Below, piece by piece: positions 36,041 through 44,990 of a stretch of 64,000 nucleotides of DNA. Origin of the DNA: Bacteroidales bacterium F22 (GTDB lineage Bacteria; Bacteroidota; Bacteroidia; Bacteroidales; Bacteroidaceae). The DNA lies in contig CP095414.1 in the NCBI GenBank assembly GCA_029541985.1, positions 248,001-312,000 of the forward strand, read 5' to 3'. The number at the start of each line of letters is the position of its first letter. The first letter of the stretch is position 1. The notes below the pieces were generated by a model, which was not told the DNA's origin, made no database searches, and saw nothing but the letters and a program-made list of their open reading frames with translations. The translations under genes were made by a program, and so were the position numbers.

Positions 36041-37159
36041 ATGAAACTGAGTAAAATATCAATTATCAATTATAAAAATATAGCAGAGGCAACTCTTGAT
36101 TTCAGTCCTCGTATCAATTGTTTTATCGGAACAAATGGTATGGGCAAGACAAATCTTCTCGATGCCATCTACTTGCTTTCCTTTTGTAAGCCCGCCGGTT
36201 CTGTGACCGACAGCCAATGTATCCGTCATGATGAAGACTTTTCTGTCGTTCAGGGCTTTTACGATTTGGAAGAACAAACTCCTGAAGGTCCTCTTCTAGA
36301 AGAGATGTATTGTGGGCTCAAACGCGGGAAGAAGAAAGTCTTTAAGCGCAACAAAAAAGCCTATAAGCGTTTTGTCGATCATATAGGGCTCCTTCCGCTC
36401 GTGATGATTTCTCCCGCAGATGCTGATTTAATCTTAGGAGTAGGGGAAGTGCGAAGACGATTTTTAGATGGCGTAATCTCCCAATTCGATGCCGTCTATC
36501 TAGATGCCCTTACTCGCTACACCAAAGCCATGAAACAGCGTAATACGTTGCTCAAGGAAGAAACAGTCGTAGATCCCGAACTCTTCGCTATATGGGAAGA
36601 GCAGATGGCCAGCAATGGTCAGATTATATTTGAGAAGCGCAGTCAATTTATCGATGCGTTCATCCCCATGTTTCAGCGTTATTATAGTCTCATTTCCATG
36701 GATAAAGAGCGGGTTTCTCTTCGTTATATCTCCCATCTCCAAGAAGGTGATTTTTTGATGATGCTTCGTCAGGGTCGTCCCATCGAGCAGATACTCGGAT
36801 ATAGTAAACGGGGTATCCATCGTGATGACCTCGAGATGATGCTCGGAGATTATCCCATCCGTCGAGAAGGCAGTCAAGGGCAGAACAAAAGTTATCTCGT
36901 TGCTCTCAAGTTAGCCCAATTTGAATACTTGAAAGAAATAACAGGTCAGACCCCTCTTCTTCTCTTAGATGATTTGTTTGATAAATTAGATGCTTTGCGT
37001 GTGGAACAACTGATGACCTTACTCTCCGATGAATGTTTCGGACAAATCTTCATCACAGACACCAATCGCGAACATCTCGATTTGATTTTGGAAAAAATAG
37101 ATGCCGAATACCGCCTTTTTGAGGTGAGCGATGGGCATATTGCTAATGAAAATCTATAA
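36041..37159 (+). CDS. recF: DNA replication and repair protein RecF
   Basis: 372 residues. SMC-like ABC ATPase with Walker A GTNGMGKTNLLDAIY, signature SQGQNKSYLVALKLAQ and Walker B LLLLDDLFDKLD. It loads RecA at single-strand gaps. It lies 161 bases from the divergent TPR gene and two bases before an AsmA-like gene. Confidence 0.95.
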   Translation: MKLSKISIINYKNIAEATLDFSPRINCFIGTNGMGKTNLLDAIYLLSFCKPAGSVTDSQCIRHDEDFSVVQGFYDLEEQTPEGPLLEEMYCGLKRGKKKVFKRNKKAYKRFVDHIGLLPLVMISPADADLILGVGEVRRRFLDGVISQFDAVYLDALTRYTKAMKQRNTLLKEETVVDPELFAIWEEQMASNGQIIFEKRSQFIDAFIPMFQRYYSLISMDKERVSLRYISHLQEGDFLMMLRQGRPIEQILGYSKRGIHRDDLEMMLGDYPIRREGSQGQNKSYLVALKLAQFEYLKEITGQTPLLLLDDLFDKLDALRVEQLMTLLSDECFGQIFITDTNREHLDLILEKIDAEYRLFEVSDGHIANENL

Positions 37160-37161
37160 TT

Positions 37162-38982
37162 ATGAAAAAAAGTTTGAAAATTGTAGGCAGTATCTGCCTC
37201 GTACTAGTCATCATATTGATGCTTCTACCCTTTGTTTTTCGAAGTAAGATGACCACCTTGGTCAAGGCGCAAGGGCATGAGATGATTCGCGGAGAATTTG
37301 ATTTTTCTTCGTTGGATATCAGTTTCTTTGCTCATTTTCCAAAAGCAACAATCAGTCTCAACGACTTCTGGCTACGCGGAGAAGGTACCTTTGAACAAGA
37401 CACCCTCGCCAAGATGGATCAGTTGTCAGTCACTGTCGACTTGTTCTCCTTATTTGGACAACAATATAAAGTAGAAAATATCTATCTCCAAGATGCCACC
37501 TTCAAGGCGGTAGTAGCTAAAGATGGGCAGACCAATTGGGATATCATGAAAGAAACGGCTTCTGTAGACCAGCCAAATGATAGTATGCCCGCCACTGCTT
37601 TTGACCTATTACTCAGACGAGTCGTGGTGAAGAATATGGCAGTGAGCTATGATGACCGACAAGCCGGTACCTTGCAAGCCTATAGTCATATCGATATGAA
37701 TGTGAGTGCACAGTTGCAAAATGACCGTTATCAACTGCTAGACAGTTCGTTTGAAATCAATGGCATCAAAGCCTATATGGAAGGCTGGGTAGCTATGCCC
37801 GAAGGTAAGCCGATGGATTACGATGTCGATTTGAAAACAGAAAAAGCGACTCTACATCTGTCCGACCTGCCCGAAGTACACGTAAGTGCCACACATCTTC
37901 ATGCAACTCCTACTTTAATCACGCTAGACCCTACAACGATACAAGTAGCTCATTCGGATATGACGATCGACTGTACTGTTCACAATCTTGGAAATTACCT
38001 TATAGATAAGGGAGTACTCAGCGGTAAGATGAAGTTGACTTCTCAATTGCTCAATCTCAATGACTTCATGTCCGAGCAAGCAACTGCAGACTCTACTACG
38101 GATGAGACGCAAGTCGATGCTGCAGCTAGTGAAGCATCATCAGTCATCCAGATACCAGCAAATATAGACTTCGGAGTAGATGCAACGATTCAAGAAATCA
38201 AAATCAAGACCATGAAATTGGCGCATCTGACCGGTCAACTACAGGCTAAAAATCAAACCTTAGCCATGCAAAATCTGGCCTTTGGTGTCATGAACGGAGA
38301 AGTGAAGATGCATGGAGCATACGCCACAAAAGACATCACCCAACCAACTGTAGCTATTGATTTATCTATGCGACAGATCAGTTTCGCTGAAGCCTTCAAA
38401 GAATCTCAAGTCGTGAAGAAGTTAGTTCCTATATTTGCCCATGCACAAGGAACCTTCTCTTCATCCATGTCACTCGCTATGATACTCGATAGTCACATGG
38501 ACCCAATCATGAATGCTGTACAAGGACAAGGACATATCTATACAGATAGTTTATTGATTACTGATGTGGCCGTGCTAGATAAGATGGCTACAGCACTCAA
38601 CAAGCCAGAGCTAGCGACACTCAAGACGAAAGACCTAGATGTTGCATTTACCATCCAAGACGGTTTGGTTACGACTTCTCCATTTGATTTACTTGTAGGA
38701 AACTATAAGATGACGCTAGGCGGAAAAACTGGCCTAGACAAAACCATCGATTATGATGCACTCGTGACCTTGCCAAAAGGAGAAAAACTATTAGGTCTGT
38801 CCGAAGTCAATCTGACCATCGGAGGTACTTTTGATAAGCCATCTGTAAAAGTCGACTCGAAGAAACTAATCAAGAACCTGTTTCAGCGTGGATTGTCTTC
38901 ATTGACTGCCACTGATTCTACATCCACAAAGAAAAATGTAGTGGAGAAGGGGAAGTCACTCTTGAAAGGCCTGTTCAAATAA
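37162..38982 (+). CDS. AsmA-like envelope protein
   Basis: 606 residues. N-terminal TM (about 4-24), then AsmA-type repeats with beta-helical pattern: LDISFFAHFPKATISLNDFWL, VENIYLQDATFKAVV and the C-terminal ALVTLPKGEKLLGLSEVNLTIGGTFDKPSVKVD. The family belongs to bridge-like or outer-membrane biogenesis proteins. It starts two bases after recF, so it is translationally linked though not functionally related. Ends in a Lys-rich tail. Confidence 0.85.
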   Translation: MKKSLKIVGSICLVLVIILMLLPFVFRSKMTTLVKAQGHEMIRGEFDFSSLDISFFAHFPKATISLNDFWLRGEGTFEQDTLAKMDQLSVTVDLFSLFGQQYKVENIYLQDATFKAVVAKDGQTNWDIMKETASVDQPNDSMPATAFDLLLRRVVVKNMAVSYDDRQAGTLQAYSHIDMNVSAQLQNDRYQLLDSSFEINGIKAYMEGWVAMPEGKPMDYDVDLKTEKATLHLSDLPEVHVSATHLHATPTLITLDPTTIQVAHSDMTIDCTVHNLGNYLIDKGVLSGKMKLTSQLLNLNDFMSEQATADSTTDETQVDAAASEASSVIQIPANIDFGVDATIQEIKIKTMKLAHLTGQLQAKNQTLAMQNLAFGVMNGEVKMHGAYATKDITQPTVAIDLSMRQISFAEAFKESQVVKKLVPIFAHAQGTFSSSMSLAMILDSHMDPIMNAVQGQGHIYTDSLLITDVAVLDKMATALNKPELATLKTKDLDVAFTIQDGLVTTSPFDLLVGNYKMTLGGKTGLDKTIDYDALVTLPKGEKLLGLSEVNLTIGGTFDKPSVKVDSKKLIKNLFQRGLSSLTATDSTSTKKNVVEKGKSLLKGLFK

Positions 38983-39045
38983 AGATCTCCACTAAATCCT
39001 CGCATATCCGATACCGATGTGTGAACGAGAGAATACACAAGATAG

Positions 39046-39086
39046 ACGAACTTTGTAATCAAGAAATCACTGATTGCAAAGTTCGT
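39046..39086 (+). terminator. Terminator of the recF-asmA operon
   Basis: 16-bp stem with one mismatch (39046-39061 and 39071-39086) and a nine-base loop, followed by TTTGATTG, 63 bases after the asmA-like stop. Confidence 0.7.
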
Positions 39087-39331
39087 TTTGATTGTAAATC
39101 GTTCGAAATAATAACCATTTGTTTCGAGACCTAAATGTTAATTGATATACGCCAAACGAATGGGCAAGAAATCACCTCCGATAGTCCAATCGTTTCCCCG
39201 CAAGAAAGAAAGGCAAGAAAAGGATTCTAGAGGCTCATCCTTAGAGGAGCAACTGCTGACCCCCTGATTCTTGAACAAAAAAAGAACTTCATCATGATGA
39301 AAATGAGGTAACGACCCATCGTCACTCAGGT

Positions 39332-39394
39332 AAGACTTAAGTCCTTGTCATGTTAAGCCCCGTTGTTACCCTAGTAAGCCTTAAGTCTTACTAG
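39332..39394. repeat. Two copies of the GACTTAAGTC palindrome
   Basis: First copy at 39332-39345 (core GACTTAAGTC 39334-39343). The second, at 39371-39394, is a 24-base near-perfect palindrome with CTAGTAAG/CTTACTAG arms around CCTTAAGT. The same motif occurs at 7691-7704. Only these three copies were seen, all in gene-free DNA. Confidence 0.6.
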
Positions 39395-39507
39395 CCTTGA
39401 TAGGCCTTTTTGAATAAAAAAAGAACAACTATTTAGAATTGAAAAATATTAAGCGAAACAGAAGACCACTTGCAAAAGTAGACTAGAGGAACATGCAGCT
39501 CTAAACA

Positions 39508-39542
39508 AAAACAAAATGACAGTCAAACTGCCATTTTGTTTT
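39508..39542 (+). terminator. Hairpin of unassigned transcript
   Basis: 16-bp stem with one mismatch (39508-39523 and 39527-39542), loop CAA, followed by CTTTTTG. It looks like a plus-strand intrinsic terminator, but the nearest upstream plus-strand gene ends 525 bases earlier and already has its own terminator. It may mark the end of an unannotated RNA. Confidence 0.5.
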
Positions 39543-39805
39543 CTTTTTGATAATCAGGTCGTGGATTCAATCCTCAACTTAAAAGACTTTCTGTTCACTT
39601 TGAATGTTCTTAAAAGGACCAGCTACAGGTCTCTTCTCATGCCTAGTGCTGCCGAAATAATCCTTTGTAAGATAAAACGGTGTGCTATCCCTATTTTCAA
39701 ATACACATTCAGAAGAAAAGGTCTCTCCAAGCATAGCCGTATTGATCGCTACAGTCTTAGCTTGCTTTACTTCATCCGTATCAATCGTCCATTTTAGATT
39801 TAAAA

Positions 39806-40105
39806 TTATCGCAACACGATATCTCTTATAACCTGTGCTTTTACAGTCCTATTGATTTGTTTGATAATCATATCTTTAGCCATCAACAATTCTTGACGCA
39901 ATGGAGCTGATTTGAGATGCACATACATGACATCTCCTCGTATATACACTTCTTGAGTATACTTAGATATCATAGGAGACAATTCAAACCAAGCCCTTTT
40001 TGCTCGGTCTAATTGCAAAGGAGTTTCTAGCCCATTGTCTCGTAAAAAACGATTCAGTAAGTCATCAATAGTTTGTGCATTGTCTCTTCTTCTCCTTGGA
40101 ATCAT
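39806..40105 (-). CDS. DUF721 (DciA-like) protein
   Basis: 99 residues. The DUF721 core shows IDDLLNRFLRDNGLE, LDRAKRAWFELSP, VYIRGDVMYVHLKSAPLRQEL and the Lys/Arg-rich lead MIPRRRRDN. Relatives include DciA, which helps load the replicative helicase. Last gene of a four-gene minus-strand run. Confidence 0.83.
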   Translation of the reverse strand: MIPRRRRDNAQTIDDLLNRFLRDNGLETPLQLDRAKRAWFELSPMISKYTQEVYIRGDVMYVHLKSAPLRQELLMAKDMIIKQINRTVKAQVIRDIVLR

Positions 40106-40134
40106 ACGTTATAAGTTTACTGTGAACGAAGAGG

Positions 40135-40707
40135 TTAATATTTAGTGAATGTTTTGATTATTCCATCCGATGAGATAAGCCCATCAAGAGATACATCATG
40201 AGGCTCTGTGGGTAAGTGGTCAACAAGCTGTATAGGCCAGCAGATGCCGACACATGGAGCCGAAATCAGGGGCAGGAGTTTATCATAATACCCTTTACCA
40301 CGTCCCAACCGATAGCCTTCGCAAGTAAAAGCGACGCCGGGTACAATAACCAAGTCAATCGCTTGATATTGTGCGGCAGGTAGAATAGCTCCCGTAGGCT
40401 CAAGGATACGGTATTTGCTAGCTGTCTTCATCGATTCTCTGCCCGAAAAAAGACGCAGTACCAGCACATCACCATCCATGACAGGAAGATAGACACGTTT
40501 CCCCGCTAGATGAGCTCGTTCGACAAGAAGTCGAGTATTCACTTCATCTACCATGGAGTAGTACAATACCACCGTGTCCGCCTGTTGCCAATAGGCCTGT
40601 TGCTCGAGGCAATGCACAGCCTGTTGCGACCATTTGTCTAGGGTCGCAACAGGAGTGCCTTGTTTCTTTGCTTGAATCTGTTTACGGAGTGCTTGTTTAC
40701 TTATCAT
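40135..40707 (-). CDS. 5-formyltetrahydrofolate cyclo-ligase
   Basis: 190 residues. The family C-terminal signature is intact in YRLGRGKGYYDKLL, with LVIVPGVAFTCEG before it and KRVYLPVMDGDVL upstream. It converts 5-formyl-THF to methenyl-THF with ATP. Fifteen bases downstream of the protease gene. Confidence 0.92.
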   Translation of the reverse strand: MISKQALRKQIQAKKQGTPVATLDKWSQQAVHCLEQQAYWQQADTVVLYYSMVDEVNTRLLVERAHLAGKRVYLPVMDGDVLVLRLFSGRESMKTASKYRILEPTGAILPAAQYQAIDLVIVPGVAFTCEGYRLGRGKGYYDKLLPLISAPCVGICWPIQLVDHLPTEPHDVSLDGLISSDGIIKTFTKY

Positions 40708-40722
40708 CTTGGTGTAGAACGA

Positions 40723-42348
40723 TTAGTCATCATTCGAAGCATTAGCTAAAGCTTCAAGTGTGGTTTTGTTTTCTAATTCTTTGATGGCACGATTGACGGT
40801 ATCATCTGTCTTGTTGATAAAGGCCATATACGATTGACGTCCCAATATATTATAGATGATAGCTCCATAGAGATTCATGCGCAACAATTTATAAGACTTA
40901 TTGATTAAGATTGTTCTTCTCTTGATTCCATTTTGAGACGCATATTTGACGAAACGAGGAACGATAGATTGTGTATTGAGATATTGAACCATCTTCACTA
41001 AATTGTCATATTTGGTAAGCGTCTTGCGATTATTGTCAGTATATCCAAATGCCCATTGACGAATTGTTCCTTTATTGATAGCCTCTGCAAGGTAAGTTGA
41101 TACGCCAGTCGTATCTCTAGGTACAAATACATCAGGCATGATACCGCCACCACCATATACTTTGCGACCTTTGACAGTGTAGTATACAGAATCACGATTC
41201 AATTTGATGCTATCCTTGTGGAAAAATTCTCCATTTTGATATCTATGAAGAAGATCTAATTGATAATCCATGTCTTGACCATCTTTGTATGGACGCTGGA
41301 TACATCTCCCAGATGGAGTATAGTAGCGAGCTACAGTCAGACGAATGGCAGAACCATCAGAAAATGCGATTGGTTGTTGAACTAATCCTTTACCGAAAGA
41401 GCGACGACCGATAATCAATCCTCTATCATTATCCTGAATAGCGCCTGAAAAAATCTCACTTGCCGATGCAGAACCTTCGTTGATCAACACAGCCAAAGGT
41501 AATTTCTGACTACTTCCGCGGCCGTTTGCATACTCTTCAGATCGAGGATAAGAACGTCCTTGGCTAAATACAATCATCGCATCTTCAGGTAGAAACTCAT
41601 TGGCCATCTGAACTGCCGATTCCATGTATCCTCCGGTATTGTCTCGTAAATCCACAATCAGGGATTTTGCTCCTTGATGATTCAATTTTGCTATCGCAGT
41701 AAGCATCTCGATAGGGGTGGTACGTGCGAAGCGGTCTATCTGTATATATCCAATCTCAGGAGTAATCATATATTCCGTCTGGATGCTATGTTGTGGGATA
41801 CGGTCACGGGTAATTTCAAACGTAAGCAAATCAGGTACACTTCTTCGTAGGACCGTTAAGGTCACTTTGCTTCCCTGAGGTCCTTTAAGTCGTTTCATCG
41901 CTTCGTGATTCGTACATACCTTACCTACAAACAAACTGTCATCTACTTTGATGATGCAATCTCCAGGCATGATACCTACCTTTTCGGAAGGGCCTCCTTT
42001 GATTACTCCATTGATGTGGAGGGTATCTTTATTGATGGTAAATTCTACGCCGATGCCACTAAAACTACCTTCGAGTTCGTCATTGTTTTGCTGTAAATCT
42101 TCTGCAGGGATATAACTACTATGAGGGTCCAATTCCGATAATATTTCGGGCATGGCTCTCTCTATAATGTCATGTATGTCTACAGAATCGACATATTGCT
42201 TGTTTATTAGACCTAGAAGATAATCTATCTTATTGTATCTCTGTGAGTTTGAACGCTGTTGACAGCTAGTCAAGAAGCCCATTCCAGTCATTAATAAGAC
42301 GATTAAGACGGATGTCATTTTACGACGGTAAGAAAAAGGATATTTCAT
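40723..42348 (-). CDS. C-terminal processing peptidase, family S41
   Basis: 541 residues. Signal peptide/lipobox-like start (TGMGFLTSCQQ), PDZ domain (about 95-170, INGVIKGGPSEKVGIMPGDCI), and S41 catalytic core with INEGSASASEIFSGA (Ser nucleophile) and GRRSFGKGLVQ (Lys base). A periplasmic protease that trims C termini of envelope proteins. The C-terminal 130 residues are a helical extension. Cotranscribed with the fused peptidase/deaminase gene 27 bases upstream. Confidence 0.9.
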   Translation of the reverse strand: MKYPFSYRRKMTSVLIVLLMTGMGFLTSCQQRSNSQRYNKIDYLLGLINKQYVDSVDIHDIIERAMPEILSELDPHSSYIPAEDLQQNNDELEGSFSGIGVEFTINKDTLHINGVIKGGPSEKVGIMPGDCIIKVDDSLFVGKVCTNHEAMKRLKGPQGSKVTLTVLRRSVPDLLTFEITRDRIPQHSIQTEYMITPEIGYIQIDRFARTTPIEMLTAIAKLNHQGAKSLIVDLRDNTGGYMESAVQMANEFLPEDAMIVFSQGRSYPRSEEYANGRGSSQKLPLAVLINEGSASASEIFSGAIQDNDRGLIIGRRSFGKGLVQQPIAFSDGSAIRLTVARYYTPSGRCIQRPYKDGQDMDYQLDLLHRYQNGEFFHKDSIKLNRDSVYYTVKGRKVYGGGGIMPDVFVPRDTTGVSTYLAEAINKGTIRQWAFGYTDNNRKTLTKYDNLVKMVQYLNTQSIVPRFVKYASQNGIKRRTILINKSYKLLRMNLYGAIIYNILGRQSYMAFINKTDDTVNRAIKELENKTTLEALANASNDD

Positions 42349-42375
42349 TATTTATAACTATATGAGTGTGGGTAT

Positions 42376-44862
42376 TTATTTATTGGGGCAGTAAGTCACT
42401 TCGATGCTTGCCCGCTTGAGCAATTCAAGACCATCGGTCAACCTATATTGTTCGCCGTAGACCACTCGTTTGATGCCAGCTTGAATAATCAGTTTGGCAC
42501 ATTCGATACATGGAGAGGCTGTGACATACAACGTCGCCCCATCACTGGTATAACTTGCAGTCGCTAATTTAGTAATCGCATTGGCTTCGGCATGAAGAAC
42601 ATACGGTTTCGACTTCAATCCCGTCTCATCCTCACAGATATTTTCGAATCCCACAGGCGTTCCATTATAACCATCACTGATGATTCGTTTATCTTTAACT
42701 ATAAGGCATCCGACTTGTCGTCGTTTGCAATACGAATTTTCGGCCCATATAAGTGCCATGCGCATGTAGCGTGTGTCGAGAACATGTTGTTTCTCACGCT
42801 GATGTCTCCGTTCATTTTCTTCTGCTGTCATAATCCCATCTCTTATTAGTAGTGCATCTATGGTAGGAGGCTGATGTCTAAATCGAAGATATAGCGTCAT
42901 TGGATGTGCTGTATTTCCTTTAGACAGGATTTCTCTACGGAAGTCATTTGCAACCTCACGGGAGAAGATACCTTCTTTTTTGAATCTTGAGAAAGCGTCA
43001 GCATCGAGTACTTCAGCCCATTTATAGCTATAATAACCAGCTGAATAACCTCCTGCAAAGATATGACTAAATAAAGTACTCATGCAGGTATTTGGAATAG
43101 CGGGTAAGAGCTGTGTCTGTTTTTTTGCCTCTTGTTCATAATCTAGAACATCCCCTTCAAAAGGAGTGGTACGTGCATGCCATGCCATGTCTAGTTGACC
43201 GAAGCTAACTTGACGGATACACATCGTAGAAGCATGGAAATTAGCTGATGCGACGATTTTGTCTATCATCACTTTTGGAAGTACTTCACCTGTCTCGTAA
43301 TGGAAAGCGAAGGTATCAAGAAATTGAGGTTCAGTCGCGAAATTCTCCATCAGCTGAGAAGGAAGTTCTACAAAATCCCATTTTACATTGGTTCCAGCAA
43401 GCGAGGTGTATTTTGAATTGGCAAAGATCCCATGTAGGCAATGTCCAAATTCATGAAGCATGGTGTTGACTTCATCGAAAGTCAACAAAGCCGGTTTGGT
43501 CTCTGTCGGTTTGGTGAAATTCATCACCATCATGACATGAGGTCTGCTCGCTCCATCTTGATCTTTGAAACTACTCATCCAAGCTCCAGCACGTTTGCTT
43601 GCACGCGGATGGAAATCAGTATACAACAAGGCAAGGAAACTGTCATCTTTGTCGAAGACTTCAAATACCCGAACTTCTTGATTGTATTTCTCTATCTCAT
43701 TATTTTCCTTGAAGGTGATACCGTATAAGCGAGTGGCTAAACTGAAGATTCCTTGGCAAACTTTGGATAATTCGAAATAGGGACGCAATTCTTCACTGTC
43801 GAAATGAAATCGGCGCTCTCGGACGATGCGTGTATAGTAGGCAGTGTCCCAAGGCATGAGTTCAAATGCGTCTCCTTCGATAGAGCGAGCCATCGCTTTG
43901 ACTTCGTTCAACTCTTTCTTTGCTGTCGGGGTGTATGCCTCGATTAACTCATCGAGTAATTTATTGACTGCACCTGTTGTTTGTGCCATCCGGTCACTGA
44001 GTACAAATTCAGCATGAGATTTGTACCCCATGATTTGAGCTAACTCAAGGCGCAGGTTGACTATCTTTTTGATGATATCAGTATTGGAATATTCGCCTGT
44101 GATACATCGTGTATTGTATGCCATCCATATCTCCTCACGAAGTTTACGGTTTGCAGCATATTTCAGTATCGGTGTGACACTAGGTGCTTGCAATGTGAAG
44201 CGCCATCCTGTCTCATCCGCTTCTTTGGCGGTCAATGCTGCAGCATCTAGTGCTGATTGAGGTATCCCCTCTAGTTCAGCCTCATCAGTGATGAGTTTAG
44301 CATAGGCATTGGTCGCTGCTAGATTATGCTCAGAGAACTGCAAGGTAGCGATACTCAATTCATTACTGATAGCTCTATATCGTTTTTTCGCTTGCTGGTC
44401 AAGCATGGCTCCATTTCGCTCGAAACTCTTCATCGTGATATCCAAAAGACGTTGGTCCTGAGGATCATTCAATGGAGAATCTTTATGCAAGGAATAGACT
44501 GTTCTTACACGCTCGAAGAGTTTCTCGTTGAGCATGATATTATTTGAATGTTCAGCCATCAATGGAGCCATCTTCTGAGCCAATGCTTGCATCTCATCAG
44601 ATGTATCTGTGCCCAATAGGTTGTAAAAGACATTGTTGACTTTCTCTAATAACTTTCCTGATTGCTCAAGCGCTATAATCGTATTTTCAAATGTAGCAGT
44701 CGCCTCATTGTTAACTATGTTTTCTATCTCTCTATTTTGCTCTTTGAAGCCCTCAAGCATGGCTGGCTCATAATGTGAGAAGTTGATGCGTGAGAATGGG
44801 ATACTTTCATGTATCGTATCGTATGCTCCCAAAAATGGGTTCTGATTCTTGTCTGTATTCAT
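42376..44862 (-). CDS. M3 dipeptidyl carboxypeptidase fused to dCMP deaminase
   Basis: 828 residues in one open frame. Residues 1-677 are a full-length M3 zinc metallopeptidase of the Dcp type, with HEFGH at 470-474. The segment FRHQPPTIDALLIRDGI looks like the normal Dcp C terminus. Residue 678 is a Met (ATG at 42829-42831) that begins a complete cytidine/dCMP deaminase, MTAEENERRHQREKQ, with the zinc and catalytic motif HAEANAI (His757, Glu759) and SPCIECAKLI. In related genomes these are expected as two adjacent genes. Here no stop separates them. The internal ATG has a modest purine-rich lead (AGAGATGGG), so a separate deaminase could still be made. Confidence 0.88.
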   Translation of the reverse strand: MNTDKNQNPFLGAYDTIHESIPFSRINFSHYEPAMLEGFKEQNREIENIVNNEATATFENTIIALEQSGKLLEKVNNVFYNLLGTDTSDEMQALAQKMAPLMAEHSNNIMLNEKLFERVRTVYSLHKDSPLNDPQDQRLLDITMKSFERNGAMLDQQAKKRYRAISNELSIATLQFSEHNLAATNAYAKLITDEAELEGIPQSALDAAALTAKEADETGWRFTLQAPSVTPILKYAANRKLREEIWMAYNTRCITGEYSNTDIIKKIVNLRLELAQIMGYKSHAEFVLSDRMAQTTGAVNKLLDELIEAYTPTAKKELNEVKAMARSIEGDAFELMPWDTAYYTRIVRERRFHFDSEELRPYFELSKVCQGIFSLATRLYGITFKENNEIEKYNQEVRVFEVFDKDDSFLALLYTDFHPRASKRAGAWMSSFKDQDGASRPHVMMVMNFTKPTETKPALLTFDEVNTMLHEFGHCLHGIFANSKYTSLAGTNVKWDFVELPSQLMENFATEPQFLDTFAFHYETGEVLPKVMIDKIVASANFHASTMCIRQVSFGQLDMAWHARTTPFEGDVLDYEQEAKKQTQLLPAIPNTCMSTLFSHIFAGGYSAGYYSYKWAEVLDADAFSRFKKEGIFSREVANDFRREILSKGNTAHPMTLYLRFRHQPPTIDALLIRDGIMTAEENERRHQREKQHVLDTRYMRMALIWAENSYCKRRQVGCLIVKDKRIISDGYNGTPVGFENICEDETGLKSKPYVLHAEANAITKLATASYTSDGATLYVTASPCIECAKLIIQAGIKRVVYGEQYRLTDGLELLKRASIEVTYCPNK

Positions 44863-44990
44863 TTAGGCAAAGTTATCGTAAAATGGCGACAAAATCAAAG
44901 ATTTGTCAGTAATTTGCGCTTTAAAAACCTTTAATTGTTAGCGATTTGAACAGAAACAGAGCATTTAGATGAAATTCTAGTCTATTTGCG

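Larger units (their letters stand above)
38983..39805. other. Long gene-free stretch with hairpins and palindromes
   Basis: The longest non-coding interval of the window. It holds the recF-asmA terminator (39046-39086), two copies of a GACTTAAGTC-type palindrome (39332-39345 and 39371-39394), a strong hairpin at 39508-39542 and a minus-strand TACTTTTG at 39473-39480. An open frame at 39516-39797 starts inside the hairpin and looks spurious. A non-coding RNA is possible but not shown. Confidence 0.5.

Noticed and set aside
39516..39797. 93-residue plus-strand frame in the long gene-free stretch
   Set aside because: Its first codons lie inside a strong terminator-like hairpin, the composition is not protein-like, and no ribosome site or partner is seen.
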